Below, in pieces: positions 12,953 to 25,399 of a stretch of 64,000 nt of DNA; positions within the stretch are counted from its first letter, which is position 1; every line of letters starts with the position of its first letter. The notes under the pieces were generated by a model. The model worked only from the letters and a program-made list of their open reading frames with translations, did no database searches and was not told the DNA's origin. This DNA is from Paraphysomonas bandaiensis (taxonomy: Eukaryota; Chrysophyceae): assembly GCA_965644295.1 (NCBI GenBank), contig CBFFRP010000028.1, forward strand, positions 124,001 through 188,000, written 5' to 3'. Position numbers and translations under genes: made by a program.

Positions 12953-14235
12953 CTAAGGCGTCACAGACTGCTTACTTAAAATCCACTCGTAGTATGCCCG
13001 AAAAGAGTCACCCAAAAATTCTGCGAAAGAAACTCCATCCTTCGTCCACCTGTCAGCCAACGGAGGCACTTTCTGCGCAACTGTATTTCTGAAGACATCG
13101 CTGCGAGTGCACCCGCTGGGAGCAGATAGAGGAAACGTAACATGTGTGTCTATGAAGCAAGGCATAGATATACGCGCTACACCAGGTGTCCTCTTGCAGC
13201 CACGCACACAGTGTGGAGTCGCCACCAGCAAGCCTCCAGACACAATCTGAAGGCACTCACCGAGCTGAATTCCCATGCAGTCCTCAGGAATACTCACCTT
13301 TTTCTCTGTCCCGTCCCTGTAGGGGTCAAGTTAATTAAAAATTCGAAGACCGCTCAGCAATAGTAGTATAAAGCAACTTTCTTACCTATCTGCCACCCAC
13401 AAACCAGCAGTTTCTGGCTCAGGGTTGGGAATGACATCCCCGGTTGTGTGATTTACAAATACCTCCGGTGCAAGGCACGTCAGAAAACCTGAATCATTGT
13501 GCCATGCAATCCAGTTGTCCGACTGGCTCGAGTTTACAGCCACATCATCAGAATCAGACGTGGAGAGAGGGAAGTAGTACAGTAACCGCGACTTCGCCTT
13601 GATAGTGTCACATATGGCAGAGTAGAAATGTCCTTCTTGATAACCCGGTACTTGTGCGACAAAGAGTCGGTCCAGATGCCTGGCAAGGTGTACAGTCACC
13701 TGCTTCATTGTACGACCAATTTCGCAACATTTGTCTTTGAAAGAAGGAATGTCTTCTTCGGATGGCCATTTATTGGCAGGGAGGGCCCTTCAAAATATGT
13801 AACTAGCGAACACTTAGAAATGACATCCTCCAATACCCTTACCATGGAAACTGCTCCCTCAGCTCAGGCGCCGGATCATCCGTCTGAGTACATATCTCTA
13901 TGTTAAACGAGTACAGCAGCGGCGTGTGTTCGTACCAGCGGATTAAAATAAAAGGAAGCCTTCGCATAGTCCGGAGCATCTCCCATCTTCTCTTTGCCAT
14001 AGCTCCATCCGGCATTATACATTGATGCTTCATCTTCGAGCTGAGCGAGTTTATCGGAGGGTAGTGTGGCGAGGGAGTGGCCGAGAGGGAGAGTGTGGGA
14101 ACATGTATCGACCCAGCCTGGAACACCACGGACAGCGAGAACACCCAGACTGTCTGAGCCATAGGCACGCAGGAGGGACTGGGAGAGGTCGCCGTCTGAT
14201 ATGAGGTCTTCGTATTGGATGATAACTACAGACAT
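12953..14235 (-). CDS. 2-oxoglutarate/Fe(II)-dependent oxygenase, isopenicillin-N-synthase-like
   Basis: Soluble non-heme iron oxygenase of 368 aa. Exons on the minus strand are 14235-13936, 13883-13843, 13787-13386 and 13316-12953; introns are 52, 55 and 69 nt and phases match. Iron ligands are visible as HxD in WHNDSGFLTCL (His210, Asp212) and a distal His in VATPHCVRG (His283). R-x-S at ARIS (Arg296, Ser298) would bind the 2OG carboxylate. GLWVADRDG and IQLGECLQIVSGG are typical of the plant-like branch of this superfamily. The substrate is unknown. The gene is head to head with the IMPase-family gene at 14893, with only about 46 bp between its ATG and the CATA tract. Confidence 0.88.
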
Positions 14236-14281
14236 CGTTCAGTTATGATGATACTGATAAACACCTTCAACTACAACCCCA

Positions 14282-14820
14282 ACATACATACATACATACA
14301 TACATACATACATACATACATACATACATACATACATACATACATACATACATACATACATACATACATACATACATACATACATACATACATACATACA
14401 TACATACATACATACATACATACATACATACACATACATACATACATACATACATACATACATACATACATACATACATACATACATACATACATACATA
14501 CATACATACATACATACATACATACATACATACATACATACATACATACATACATACATACATACATACATACATACATACATACATACATACATACATA
14601 CATACATACATACATACATACATACATACATACATACATACATACACAGATACATACATACATACATACATACATACATACATACATACATACATACATA
14701 CATACATACATACATACATACATACATACATACATACATACATACATACATACATACATACATACATACATACATACATACATACATACATACATACACA
14801 GATACATACATACATACATA
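14282..14820. repeat. (CATA)n tetranucleotide microsatellite, 539 bp
   Basis: About 135 units of CATA/TATG, broken only by small variants near 14431 (CACATA), 14645 and 14798 (CACAGATA). It fills most of the head-to-head intergenic region between the 2OG oxygenase (ATG 14235, -) and the IMPase-family gene (ATG 14893, +). Only about 46 bp and 72 bp of non-repeat sequence remain on the two sides. All long frames across it are repeat artefacts. Confidence 0.98.
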
Positions 14821-14892
14821 TGGATGAGGGGGTATCAATACTCTCCTCTAAACCTTCCAACACACACCTCTTAATAATTATCCTCGTATCCA

Positions 14893-16036
14893 ATGTCAAC
14901 TCTATCAGATTTGTGTAGGATTTCCAAGGAAGCATGCATCGTGCTCAGTGACATCGTGGGTCCCTTTTATCGCAGCATTGACTCCAATCAGACGTCCAAA
15001 CTGAAGTCTGATAAGAGCGTGTTCACTATTGCTGATGGAATTGTACAACATTTGCTGACGAAGCATTTATTTGTGAACAAGTTTTCCAGTGTGGTTGGCG
15101 AGGAAGATGGGTCGACTATCAATATTGTATCTGCCCCCTACTTTGTGGACGACTTGACTGTACCCGACGAATTCACGAGTATAATCGATGATGCGCGTAT
15201 CAAAATTGAGGCTCTTGGTGCTCAGATTCACCCTGATGGATACAAGGAGCTTAGTGTCTTTATTGATCCTATTGATGGTACAAGAGAGTTTTCTACGGGT
15301 ATGAGTTGCTTTGTTTATTGTATTTGTGACATATTGTCTTACTAATTCAGGATTGGGCGAGCAATGTAGCATATGCATTGGTTTCTCTGATGCCAACGGT
15401 CGTCCTGTTGCTGGGGTGGTGTTTCGTCCTTTGACGTCTCCACTGACGTATGCTTGTGGTGCTGCCTCTGAGGGCTATATTGACAGTGCTCTCTGCACTG
15501 ATGGGCCGTCCAATCCTAGGGGGCTGCTAACTAGCAATGGAAGTATATCTCCATTCATCGGACGCTTAATAGAGGAACTTGGCTACGAGCGTGTGCCTTC
15601 GGGTGGTGCGGGGAATAAGATGCTCTTTCTGTTGGAAGGTAGGGGTGGGTGCTACATACAAGACAGAGGGGTCTCTAGGTGGGACACATGTGGCGCTCAA
15701 GCGGTGATTGAGGCTTACGGTGGTACATGCAGCAAGCTCACAAAGTTTGTGGCAGATCAATCTCTTGAATCGTATACCTACCTTAGGTCAGATGTAAACC
15801 TTGATTATGAGCCTGGGGTGGCATATCATACGCCCTATAATTCCGTCCTTGACAAGGAGAAAGCAGCAGCCATCAAGCAAGGGCAAAAGTTCCTTATTGA
15901 AGACGCGTCCCACGCAAAGCCATACTCTAACCTTTGCGGCCTTTTTGCACTTGATCGCGAGAATCTGTCGAGACTCTCCGAATTTCACTCTGCCATCCAG
16001 AGAGCTATGGCCATCTCTCCTCCGGCATACGATTGA
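14893..16036 (+). CDS. Inositol-monophosphatase superfamily phosphatase (IMPase/bisphosphate nucleotidase-like)
   Basis: Mg2+-dependent, Li+-sensitive-type sugar or nucleotide phosphatase of 363 aa. Exons are 14893-15298 and 15351-16036 (52-nt intron). Metal-site motifs are in order: GEED (69-72), DPIDGTREF (Asp125, Asp128) and WDTCGAQAVIEAYGG (Trp246, Asp247). This is the full IMPase signature, so it is probably active. Whether it acts on inositol phosphate, 3'(2'),5'-bisphosphate nucleotides or a sugar bisphosphate cannot be read from the sequence; the long N-terminal half and the insert between GEED and DPIDGT fit BPNT1-like proteins slightly better. The ATG is 72 bp after the CATA tract. 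Confidence 0.9.
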
Positions 16037-16716
16037 GTACGCATTGTTCCTCCCAAGGCGTCATTCATATTAAAGGAGTAGTAGTGGAATAGTATACTGT
16101 TGCAGTTTGTATTACGTTACTTTATATTCTGCTTTGTCAAAATGAACGGCCAGGTGTCGAGTAAAAGTAATGAGTAAAACTCATTGTCGTAGTATATTCC
16201 GAAATACAATGTTACCGACCCTTGCAGGCTAGGGTGTAAGCATAATACCTTTCAACCTGTAAACCTTGTAAGGTGTATCTCTAGCATAGTTGGTGTATAT
16301 ATGACGTAACACAAGAGGTGTATCGAAACTCATAAAACAGATGAGTACGACTACGACATCGCTGTATTTGTAAACTTTGAGTATACTATTATATTAGTAT
16401 TGTGTATTGTATACTCCACTCAGGTTTCGGACGACAATACTTTTCCGGTTAATAATTTCAAATTAATTTTACGGCTGTAGCATTTTGGCTTACTACTTGG
16501 GATATTGTAGATGATGTAGAATGTCTCCTACTTCCTACTTTAGGACCACATAGTTATTGGCGAATCCCTATAGCCTATTTGTTCATCAAAACTATATCCT
16601 ATCAGAGCAGAAGTTGTACGCCAAATAAAAATATACGAAAGTGATTGAATATATTTACAAAATCTATGACGACCATTGTTACATAATTTTACAACGGTTT
16701 CACCAGTTATGGCTTT
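16037..16716. other. Convergent 3' intergenic region
   Basis: AT-rich sequence between two convergent genes. No ORF, RNA gene or repeat is supported. It presumably holds both 3' UTRs and polyadenylation sites. Confidence 0.5.
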
Positions 16717-18012
16717 TTATCTATATCGATCAGTTCTGTCATATCTATAGTCTCTGCTGCCATCTCGATAACTACGTCTGTAATCCTTTTCTCGAGATCG
16801 ACTCCTTCTGTGTCGCCGTTCTGAATAGCCGTGTCGCCTCTCACCGCGCATTATTAATTCATCATCTGAAGTTCTCACCAATCTCATTTCCTCCGCTCGT
16901 TGTAGGAGAGCAGTAATTGTATCTTCCTTGTCATTATCCCCACCCACTTCCGTCAATTCGCACCACCGTCGTAGCATATCTTTCCTTTCCTCCCAGTCCA
17001 ATTTCCCTCTTACTTTCCGTAGGAACAGGCAACCTTCTTTCACAGCAACATTCAGTACCTCTGCATCCAACGTCGAAAACGTCAAAGGCGATTTAGCATC
17101 ATCTAGTGTCCAGTTGCAGTACGTAACTCTTCTTCTTGATACATAGCTTTCCTGTAGACCCTCTGTATCCGTTTCCGAATCTGAAATCGCACGCAGAGCA
17201 CCCAAGAATGTGGGAACTACCATCTCATCACTTGCGCGGACACGCATGAACGGCTTAAACAGGCGTTCTTCCCCAATATTCTCCAGTAGTCCCACTAGCC
17301 ATTCTGCATGAATCCGAGAGAGCAGTACCCACTGATCCGCTTTCAGCACACTAGTATACGGAAAACACTGATACAACGGCTTAAACTGTAACTGCAAAGA
17401 GTATCCATTGTTTGGTTTAGCTTTCCAGTTGATCCAGCTCTTACTATCGTCCGAAACTGCCCGAAGAGTTTCCTCCAATGATCGGATCGGCAGACAAGTT
17501 TCGGACACAAAGCACATCGTCGATACAGTAGGACAAGAGAGAGCCTGTAAACTCATTATACCATCACAATAAGAGTCCTATACATACCGTTTGAGCGAGT
17601 CGCACCATGACTTTAGAAAGCTCCACTGACCCCCACTCGGGACATAAACAAAAGTCGACCAAACGCTCACGTACCCATGGACTGAGCACCCGCTCGGGGT
17701 GCTTCGCATGAATCCATATATGAACTTTATCAGAACTTTCCTTGCTTGCATTTTCAATCCACGTTCGCCATATTATTTCATGCGGCAGTTCGTCTATGAT
17801 GATGAAGAGCAGTCCGATACCTGTGAAGCTGTCACTCCCCAACCTTAAACCATCCTTGAAGTGCTCATTCCTGATATAAAGTCACGTATATTTATACCAC
17901 ACAACCATATAGTACCAGAATGATGTAATGGACTCCATCAATGGGCTTACTCTCTGCGGACTGGATGTATCGGGAGGTGTGTGAGAGGTACGAGGGGGCT
18001 GGGAACGGTCAT
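16717..18012 (-). CDS. GT14-like (core-2/I-branching family) glycosyltransferase with R/S/D/Y-rich tail
   Basis: 390 aa from three exons: 18012-17951, 17870-17588 and 17544-16717 (introns 80 and 43 nt, phases agree). The first strand IGLLFIIIDELPHEIIW, MCFVSETCLPIRSLEE, LKADQWVLLSRIHAEWLV, SDEMVVPTFLGAL and RRVTYCNWTLDD follow the order seen in GT14/Branch proteins (SES-C-P, QW, E-x-x-P, TY-x-W). Such enzymes transfer GlcNAc, Xyl or GlcA in the secretory pathway. Two oddities: no clear N-terminal signal anchor follows the chosen ATG, and the last about 45 residues are rich in Arg, Ser, Asp and Tyr (RRHRRSRSREKDYRRSYRDG), like a splicing-factor tail. The start is inferred from frame and splice phase only. 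Confidence 0.68.
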
Positions 18013-18451
18013 GAGACTTGTACTGGTCTTTCAACCTCTGGAGAGCTGATGACATCTGCAACAATGAGAATGGCTCGGCAATGAGGAGATACGCAGATTA
18101 ATGAAGCTGTCCTCAATAGCTTATGTGTGTACATCTAGATGGAGTGAGTTGTACTGCTGTACCATGTACTGGTGTACCTGTACGAACCTGGCAATGCGCG
18201 TACTCTGATGTCAGGTACAGCAGTACATAGCGTATAAATAGAGCTGTATTTTCTGTATACAGGCCTCTAAAAGTGACTGTTATGATGGTTTGATTTGTAT
18301 AGATGTACGATAGTCCAGTACGATGTACACTGTACAGGTACAGCACTGTATAGTAGGATGATACGTACAGGCAGCAGAATGCCACCCTGCAGCATCAACA
18401 GCATCACATTTCCAACATAAATGGCAACAATCATTCCCTCAACTTGAATCC
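18013..18451. promoter_or_regulatory. Head-to-head intergenic region rich in GTAC motifs
   Basis: A 439-bp divergent region between the GT14-like gene and the LRR/coiled-coil gene. It holds many GTAC tetramers and a perfect 13-bp inverted repeat: GTACTGCTGTACC (18151-18163) and GGTACAGCAGTAC (18214-18226). The same core occurs in two other divergent regions of this window (27344-27356 and 43975-43987). A promoter role is an inference from position and recurrence. Confidence 0.5.
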
Positions 18452-21400
18452 ATGAGTTCAAGCATGTCTTCTGAGGATGACTCTCATAGCAGGGACTCAG
18501 AGAGATGGCCGGGAGATGCGGTGTGTCGCATAACAGATGAGCTCATATACGAGCAAACAGGCGTGGATATCGTCCACAACTCACAGGATTCATCTCAAAT
18601 ACATGCGCTGGATCTTCATATTCGAGATGGCAGCAGAGGGAAGATTAGAAAAATAGAAAACTTAACGAAACTGAAGAATTTACAGCAGCTGAATATCAGT
18701 TACAATGCCATCAATAGAATTGAGGGTTTGCACGGTCTGGAGAGACTTGTTGAGCTTAACTTAGCCGAGAACTGTATTCAGAAGGTTGGTGCTGCTTTGT
18801 TTAATTTGTTATGCATATGGACTTTGCAATGTTAACTCCGTGACGATAGATCGAGAATCTGTTTCATCTACGAGCACTCGTGCGGCTGAGTTTGTGTGGA
18901 AATGAAATTGAACGGATACCTGTTGAAATATCGTCCTTAGCCAATCTGACTATACTACGCCTTAATCGGAACAAGGTATATTGCAGTTATTTTGACTTAT
19001 TTTTGGGCTTATATTGTAATTCATACATCAGCTACATGTAGCTAGGGATCTGGGGAATCTTCGTCCTTTGGGTCAGTACCGCATTGACGTGATATGCTTA
19101 TACTAGTTTATATATGTCTCTAGTTAACCTACATGAACTTCGCATTGACGGTAATCCCTTTAATTCGGGTTCGAATAGTGGGGGAATGAGGATGCAAACT
19201 GTGTTCTACTTGCCGGGTTTGCGTGTTCTCGACAATGTCGCTGTGACAGGTGCTGAAAAAGAGCGGGCGAAGGCTACTTTCTCTTCGGAGTCAGAAGATT
19301 TGGTGCAGCTCAAGTCCCGACTAGTAGCTCAACAGCGCAGAGCGGAGATGTTGGAGGAAGAGGTACGGGTGTAGTTGTGTATTTTAAGTTGGTATAACTT
19401 TTATATTCTGGATGGCATAGGCTGCGGAGATTAAGAAACAGCATCAACAGCTCGCGCTGAACTCCAGTGAAGGGACTGGTAGGGTTAGGCATCGCTCTAG
19501 GTTGGAGCTTCTATCTCGTCTGCGATCTGAAAAAACTGATGAGGCAACTGAGGCGAGAGCAGCGGTGTCCCAACTGCAACAGGAAGTTACATTCATGTCA
19601 ATTGACAATAGCTTCGATCGTTGGGGAGGAGATAACACTGGGTCATCTTCTGAGTCGGATTCGACGATGTCTAGGTCGCCCCCTGACACCCCTCCATCAA
19701 CACCTCATATTCGACAATTTACCAGTACTACTCCAGCCCCTGCTGCGACCAGCATGAGTACTTCAGCCAGTGCAAGTGTCGGTACCTCTCCTAGGTCTGC
19801 GCACACTCCCGGTGATGCCTCGCGGCAGATAAGGGAGCTGACTGACCGAGTAGAGCGGCTGGGATCTCGGCTAGTTCAAGCTGAGCGAGAAAAAGCTGAT
19901 GTTTTGACCCGTCTCCACGAAGCTGAAAATGATCTGAGGAATAGGGATGAGGTTGGTCGCTCCGGCTTAGCTGTAGACCTTTCGGAAACTCTGAGAGAGC
20001 TCTCTGAGAAGCGGGAGGAAGTTGAGCTCCTGGGATCTCGGCTAGTTCAAGCTGAACGGGAAAAGGCTGATGTTTTGGCCCGTCTACACAAAGCTGAAAG
20101 TGATCTGAGGAGTAGGGAGGAGTTTAGTCGTTCAGGCGTAGCTTCTGACCTTTCAGAAACTCTGAGAGAACTCTCTGAGAAGCGGGAGGAAGTTGAGCTC
20201 CTGGGATCTCGGCTAGTTCAAGCTGAGCGGGAAAAGGCCGATGTTTTGGCCCGTCTACACAAAGCTGAAAGTGATCTGAGGAGTAGGGAGGAAGTTGGAC
20301 GATCAGGCCTAGCTGCTGACCTTTCTGATACGCAGAGAGAGCTCTCTGAGAAGCGGGAGGAAATTGAGCGACTACGGGACTTACTGCGGGAAAAAGGTGG
20401 GCAGTAATATGCATATTACGTATTACTACTTACATGCTATCAGATAATGAGATTACCCGCGTTGTCAGAAGAGAACAGATGAAAGAACAGGAGGTGGAGC
20501 GGTGGCGCATAGAGGCAGAGACTGTTAAGAGTACTGCGGACAGGTTGCGATTAGAGCTTGATGCTGCTGACGACAAGTATAGAATGGTGGATGCAGAACG
20601 CTCATCTTGGGAGTCGCGCGCCAAGCGGGCAGAGAGAATTAAAGAAGCTGATAGTGGAGGCGACGATGACCTGCAACGGGCGAACGAATTGGTAGCCCAG
20701 CTTCGGCGAGATTTGGAAGACGCAAGGGCACAGGCTACCTCCAGTCGAGAGTGGATATCAAAAACGGTGACAGAGAATTCAACCCTTCACGAAACAGTGA
20801 GGCGACAGAAGCGGGAGCTTGATCAGATGGAGGCTAGAGAAGAGGGGGCACGATCAGCGTTGGAAATGTGTGAGGCTCGCCTAAGTAAGTGTTCACAGGA
20901 ACTTGAAAGAGAAAAGGATGTGAGGGTTAAGGCGGAAGAGAAACTCAGGTCGTATATTCAACGATCGCGAGACGATGTGGTACGGGACGAAAATCATGTG
21001 GATGCACCATTTCCTGGAAAGCCGAGAACAAGTGCAGGCGGGTATTTTGATGACACTGAATCTACTATATTCGAGGAGTCTGTTAACTCCCCTCGCCGCC
21101 GTGCGGACGGAAATCATGAGATTGAACGGGTTGCATCCGGAGGAGTTGCCGCAGTTATTGCGGAGGAAGTGAAAACGGCACAGCAGCAGGGGTGTGACCT
21201 CAAGGAGGCTTGTGCGAGAGCTGCACAGAGGCTAATACACACGACATCGAATCGAGAGGGAGGCAAATGGGCTCTTGCAGAATTTGTTGAAGCTGATCAG
21301 ACTGGTACTCAAGCTACGGAGGAAGTAAAAGCACTGCGAGCTGAGGCTGCTCAACTGCGGGTTGGTGCTTTATAATGCCGCCTCTCTTCCTTATTAACGT

Positions 21401-24061
21401 ATTGTCTTACTCAACGACAGCGCGTGCTGGTGGATTTATCCGGAAAGGAAAATGCCCTCATGGCCAGTATCGACAAAAAAGAGTTGGCCGTAAAAACACT
21501 GAAAGGACATTGTGATCAAGCGAAAAGGTATATATATATACGTGCGCGATTGCGTCTAGGTATTCCTCTTATATACACGCAGAGAGGCAGAAAGCACTTT
21601 GGCTGAGCTATCCGCTTTAGTACAGAAGCTACAAGAAGGGCAGTCAGATATCGCTGAGCAGGAGTCGAAGAAAGCTATGGTAGTAAAAGAGCTCGAAGAT
21701 GCGCGTCGTGAATTCGAGGAATTGAGTGGTTTGAGTCAGTTGGAGCACAAGAACATATTGGCCTCCCGGGAACGACTTACCGACCTTCACAAAGAATGTG
21801 CGCAGTGGGAGTCTAGGGTAGCAGCAGTGAAGGAAAAGTTCACAGAGGAAGATATGAAGTTTAGGCACGCGAAGTCTGCTGGCACAGATGAGATTAGAAT
21901 CTTACAGAGCGATTTGCTGAAGCTACAGTCTGAAGTGAAGTTGAAACGCCGATCACTGCACGAAGCAGAACGTCTGCGAAAGTCGATAGAGGAGGAATCT
22001 GAAGTGCGTCAGCGTGAATTGGGCCAACAACAACTTCTAGCCTCTCGCGAAGTTGAGGATATGCAACGAAACTTGTCGTCGGTCAAGTCGGAACTGCGAA
22101 GCCTTAACCTACAGCTTGAACAGCTTCAGGCCCAGAAAAAGCAAGAGCAGTTGGAATTACAAAGACTTGAAGACAGACGCGCGACAGAATCGAGAAAGTT
22201 AATAGCAGAAATTGACGATTCGAAGCGGAGACTTGGAGACATAGAAAAGCAGACTGCTTCATCGGAAAAGAAGTGTCGCACCGTGAAGGAGCAGCTCTCA
22301 TCTCTGGAGACAGAGAAAAGCCTCTTGACACAGGCTGTGGAAGACCTGACGCGCTCCCAAGCGGAGCTTGATCGATCCGCGGCGGAAAGACGAAGGGTAG
22401 CAGAGGAAGAGGCCGAGGCTGCTCAACAACATGCGCAGGCTGTAAGCAGGCTTTCCAGGCAAGCAACTGCATCTGCGGAGCAAAAGCGAGCTGAATGCGA
22501 CGCTATTACAGCGGAATGTCGCACGATGGAACGACGTAGTGAAGACTTAAAGCGTCTACTTCGCGAGCAGGAAGAATTATTGGAGAGGTCGCGGCAGGCT
22601 ATCAAAGGCCTGGAGGTCGAGCATTGTCGTCGTGTGAAAGACATGCAAGGCCTGAGCTCAGAGGAGGAGGAGCTCCGCATACGCTTACAGGCGCTTCGAA
22701 GCAGTATTGAAGGCGATACCCGGAAGGCTGACGATGTACGTAGACGGCTGTCACTCCTACATGATGAGGAGTCAGATCTAAAGGAGCGCGAAGGGCGTCT
22801 CAAATCGACACAGTCTCAACTGAAAAAGACTTTGGAGGAATGTCAGGACGAAGTGAATGAGTTGCGGACCATGAGTGAACGGGAGCGACGCGCTCTTTCT
22901 GATGCCAGGAGTAAACGCTCCATGATCGAGGCTGACATAGCCCGTTGTGAAGAAGAACTAAAGTTTTCTAAGGAACAGGCCGAGGAAGAAGCACGTAGAC
23001 ATGCGGAGCTCGTAAGAGAAACCCAAAGGGCACGTGAAGAGGCAGCTAAGGTGCAGAAAGAAGTAATTAATGCTCAGAGGCGTCATAATGAAGCAGTGAG
23101 AGTAGAAACTGAAATTAGACGACGAGAATCTGATGCAACACACCTGCAAAACAAACTTCGAATTGAGGCTGAGTCGCTGGCAACAACAATTAATTCGGAG
23201 AAGCACACTGTGGAAACTCTTTCTGCAGAAAGAAACAACATAATCAAAGAAATAAAGAGCGCGAAAGATGAATTGCGTGTAGTCCGTCGTGAACTAGACT
23301 CTGCCAATGTTGCACTTGAGTCGTGTATGGCGCAGCAGCAGCTCTCCAGTTCAGTTAAAGAGGAGTTAGAGATAGAAATATCTCGAATTCGTGAGGCTGA
23401 GAAAGTTGAGCTTCTTCGAGCAGAACGAATCAACGAGAGCTACAAGGATCTGGAACGGCGACTAAAAGAGATAAGGAATGAGTTGTCTCGAGAGGAGAGT
23501 ACCTACGCTCGTGTGAAGAGTAGGAGCATGGAGGAAGAGTCTAAGCTTGCTGAGCGTCATCGGTCATTGTACGCAGCCACAGAGGAGTTATCAAAGATTG
23601 AGGGTGTAATGTCAGACCTTCATAAGAATCTTCATCAGGAGCGGGGTAAAGCGATAGAAGAAATTAGTCGTCTTAGCCAAGCAAAACAAAGTGTGTTGAG
23701 TCAAATGTTTCACATGTCGGAGGCACGTACGCGCTCTAACAGAATTGGAGACACTGGTATGGGTGAAGCGACATCTACGACCGAAATGGGTCGTGGGATG
23801 GGTAGTGGCGCTCTTGATACATTTTCTCACAAAGGTGACCATGATGTGTTAAATTTACATGAAATCAAATATGGCGATAGCCATAATGGTGGCGGATGGA
23901 GTACCGGACAAATGGAAAGCACGAACGTTCGTGAAAAGTCCAATCATTTGCGTCAAGTCAACGGCGTAGATACTGTTGAGGACGTGTCCGATTTGCGAGG
24001 ACAATTATTGAAGCTGAGTGAGCAGAGTTCAGCTATTTTAAAAAGCGCAATAGATAGTTGA
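18452..24061 (+). CDS. LRR plus long coiled-coil protein, centriolin-like
   Basis: 1738 aa from eight exons: 18452-18784, 18850-18975, 19032-19071, 19124-19362, 19421-20396, 20444-21360, 21421-21527 and 21583-24061. Residues about 45-200 are SDS22-type leucine-rich repeats (LTKLKNLQQLNISYNAINRI, LVELNLAENCIQK, LVRLSLCGNEIERIP). Nearly all of the rest is Glu/Arg/Lys/Leu heptad coiled coil. LRRs followed by a long coiled coil is the layout of centriolin and related centrosome or basal-body proteins, hence the call. Three tandem 57-residue copies lie at 19861-20373. Two donors are GTTGGT (18785, 21361), not the usual GTRAGT. The gene is head to head with the GT14-like gene. Confidence 0.72.
19861..20373 (+). 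repeat. Three in-frame tandem copies of a 171-bp coding unit
   Basis: The unit starts at 19861, 20032 and 20203, exactly 171 bp (57 codons) apart, each beginning GSRLVQAEREKADVL in the coiled-coil protein. Copies two and three are nearly identical and the first is slightly diverged (NDLRNRDE versus SDLRSREE). Length 57 is not a whole number of heptads (8.14), so each copy shifts the coiled-coil register by one. Confidence 0.95.
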
Positions 24062-25399
24062 CATGTCGCTTTGTATCAATCACCTTATAAGTAGTTGCAT
24101 TCTTGTTGATAGATAGTGCTTGTGAAGTTAACGACTGTGTGTGTTTTGGCAAGTGTTTGCAGTTTTGTATGTTTAAATTATTCAGTTCGTAGTTGTAATA
24201 ACTGCGTTTTAAGTACAATCAGCGCATGAATATTAAATTAGATAGAAACTAATTTATGCATTTTTGCCACTTCTAATCAGTGATGAATACTCGTACTGCT
24301 CATGATTGAGGACTGATAAAAACTGGTACATAAGAATGTCTGATCATTACTACATGAGAACTAGTTTTACATCTATAGACTAACTAATAACTGGACTTGC
24401 TATATACTACTAGTGGTGGGACGACCGTCTCGGGACTGCTTAAGCATCGCTGCGAGCACCATGGTGCAACCGTCCCTTTTAGTGAGGTTAGTCGGGGGGT
24501 ATACCTTAGGGCAATGTGTCTGGCGGACCTGTGCCACGGATTATGTGAGGAGTGGATGGGGCGAGATGTAGATGAGAGTGTAAGTCGGTGGTGGAAATGG
24601 TGCTGGTTGACGAGGTGGGGTTTCGGCCACAAGTAAAGATGAGTTGTTTCCGGAGTGGTTGCGCTTGCCTCTGTCGGGTTCGGACTCTTGTAGATGATAG
24701 AAGTGGTTGCCGCCTGGAGTATTTTTGGTGTCGGGGAAGTATCCTGGGACTGGTGTTGTTGTGAGTGTGTCGGTGTCGTGACCGGTGATAGAAACTGGTA
24801 TAGATATATATGTGATATACTGCTTTAGCCGTTCTTACTGAACTTCTACGGAAGTGGGTAAAGCAAAAGCGTAGTGCACTATCAATCTAATACATGAAAA
24901 TCATCGACCTATTCGTCGGGTAATATGATGTATGAATAATATATACTTCGAATCTGAAACCTAATCAAATAGATTACCCAAAACAGTAGTAAAGAGATAG
25001 TGGTAAATATTATATATATTATTCTCAACTTAGTTTTATTTGGTTGTCTAAGAAGTCTAGATAAGGACAAGAAATATTTTAATTGAGAGGTCATGCATAG
25101 TGGTGTCTGGCAGGTTGAATTACAATGGCTATTTGTTGCCCCAATTTCAACAGTTGACAATGAGTCGATATGTACCCGTGGTAATGTACAGAAAAGGGAC
25201 AATGATTGTATATCTATTTTTAGGGAGACCCATTCATCACTTCTAATGACACACAGAAAAATGAGAAAATTATCCCTTTGTCCGGCGAAGTCGGTTCTTA
25301 TTTAGGAAATATTTATCCATTATTAAACATATCACAACAAGATACTGTTACTCAGTATCTTAGAACTCGTGTTTAGAACAAGATATGGCCTGAGAATAC
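24062..25399. other. Convergent intergenic region with a G-rich island
   Basis: No supported gene between the coiled-coil gene and the MurL-like gene. About 24410-24780 is a GC- and G-rich island in otherwise AT-rich DNA. Its minus strand has a Pro/Ser/Thr/His-rich frame (24632-24384) of relic-like composition, a little like the one at 32893-33237. GTCGGGGGGT occurs in both (about 24491 and 32922). It could be a very decayed copy of the same element. Confidence 0.35.

Noticed and set aside
14215-14935. Long frames of Thr-Tyr-Ile-His or Met-Tyr-Val-Cys repeats across the CATA tract
   Set aside because: A 4-bp repeat without stops is open in several frames on both strands; these are artefacts. 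The same holds for 30853-31710 and 49932-50373.
22104-22803. Minus-strand frames of 122 and 126 codons inside the coiled-coil gene
   Set aside because: Shadows of the Glu/Arg-rich coding strand, which yields Ser/Leu-rich complements.
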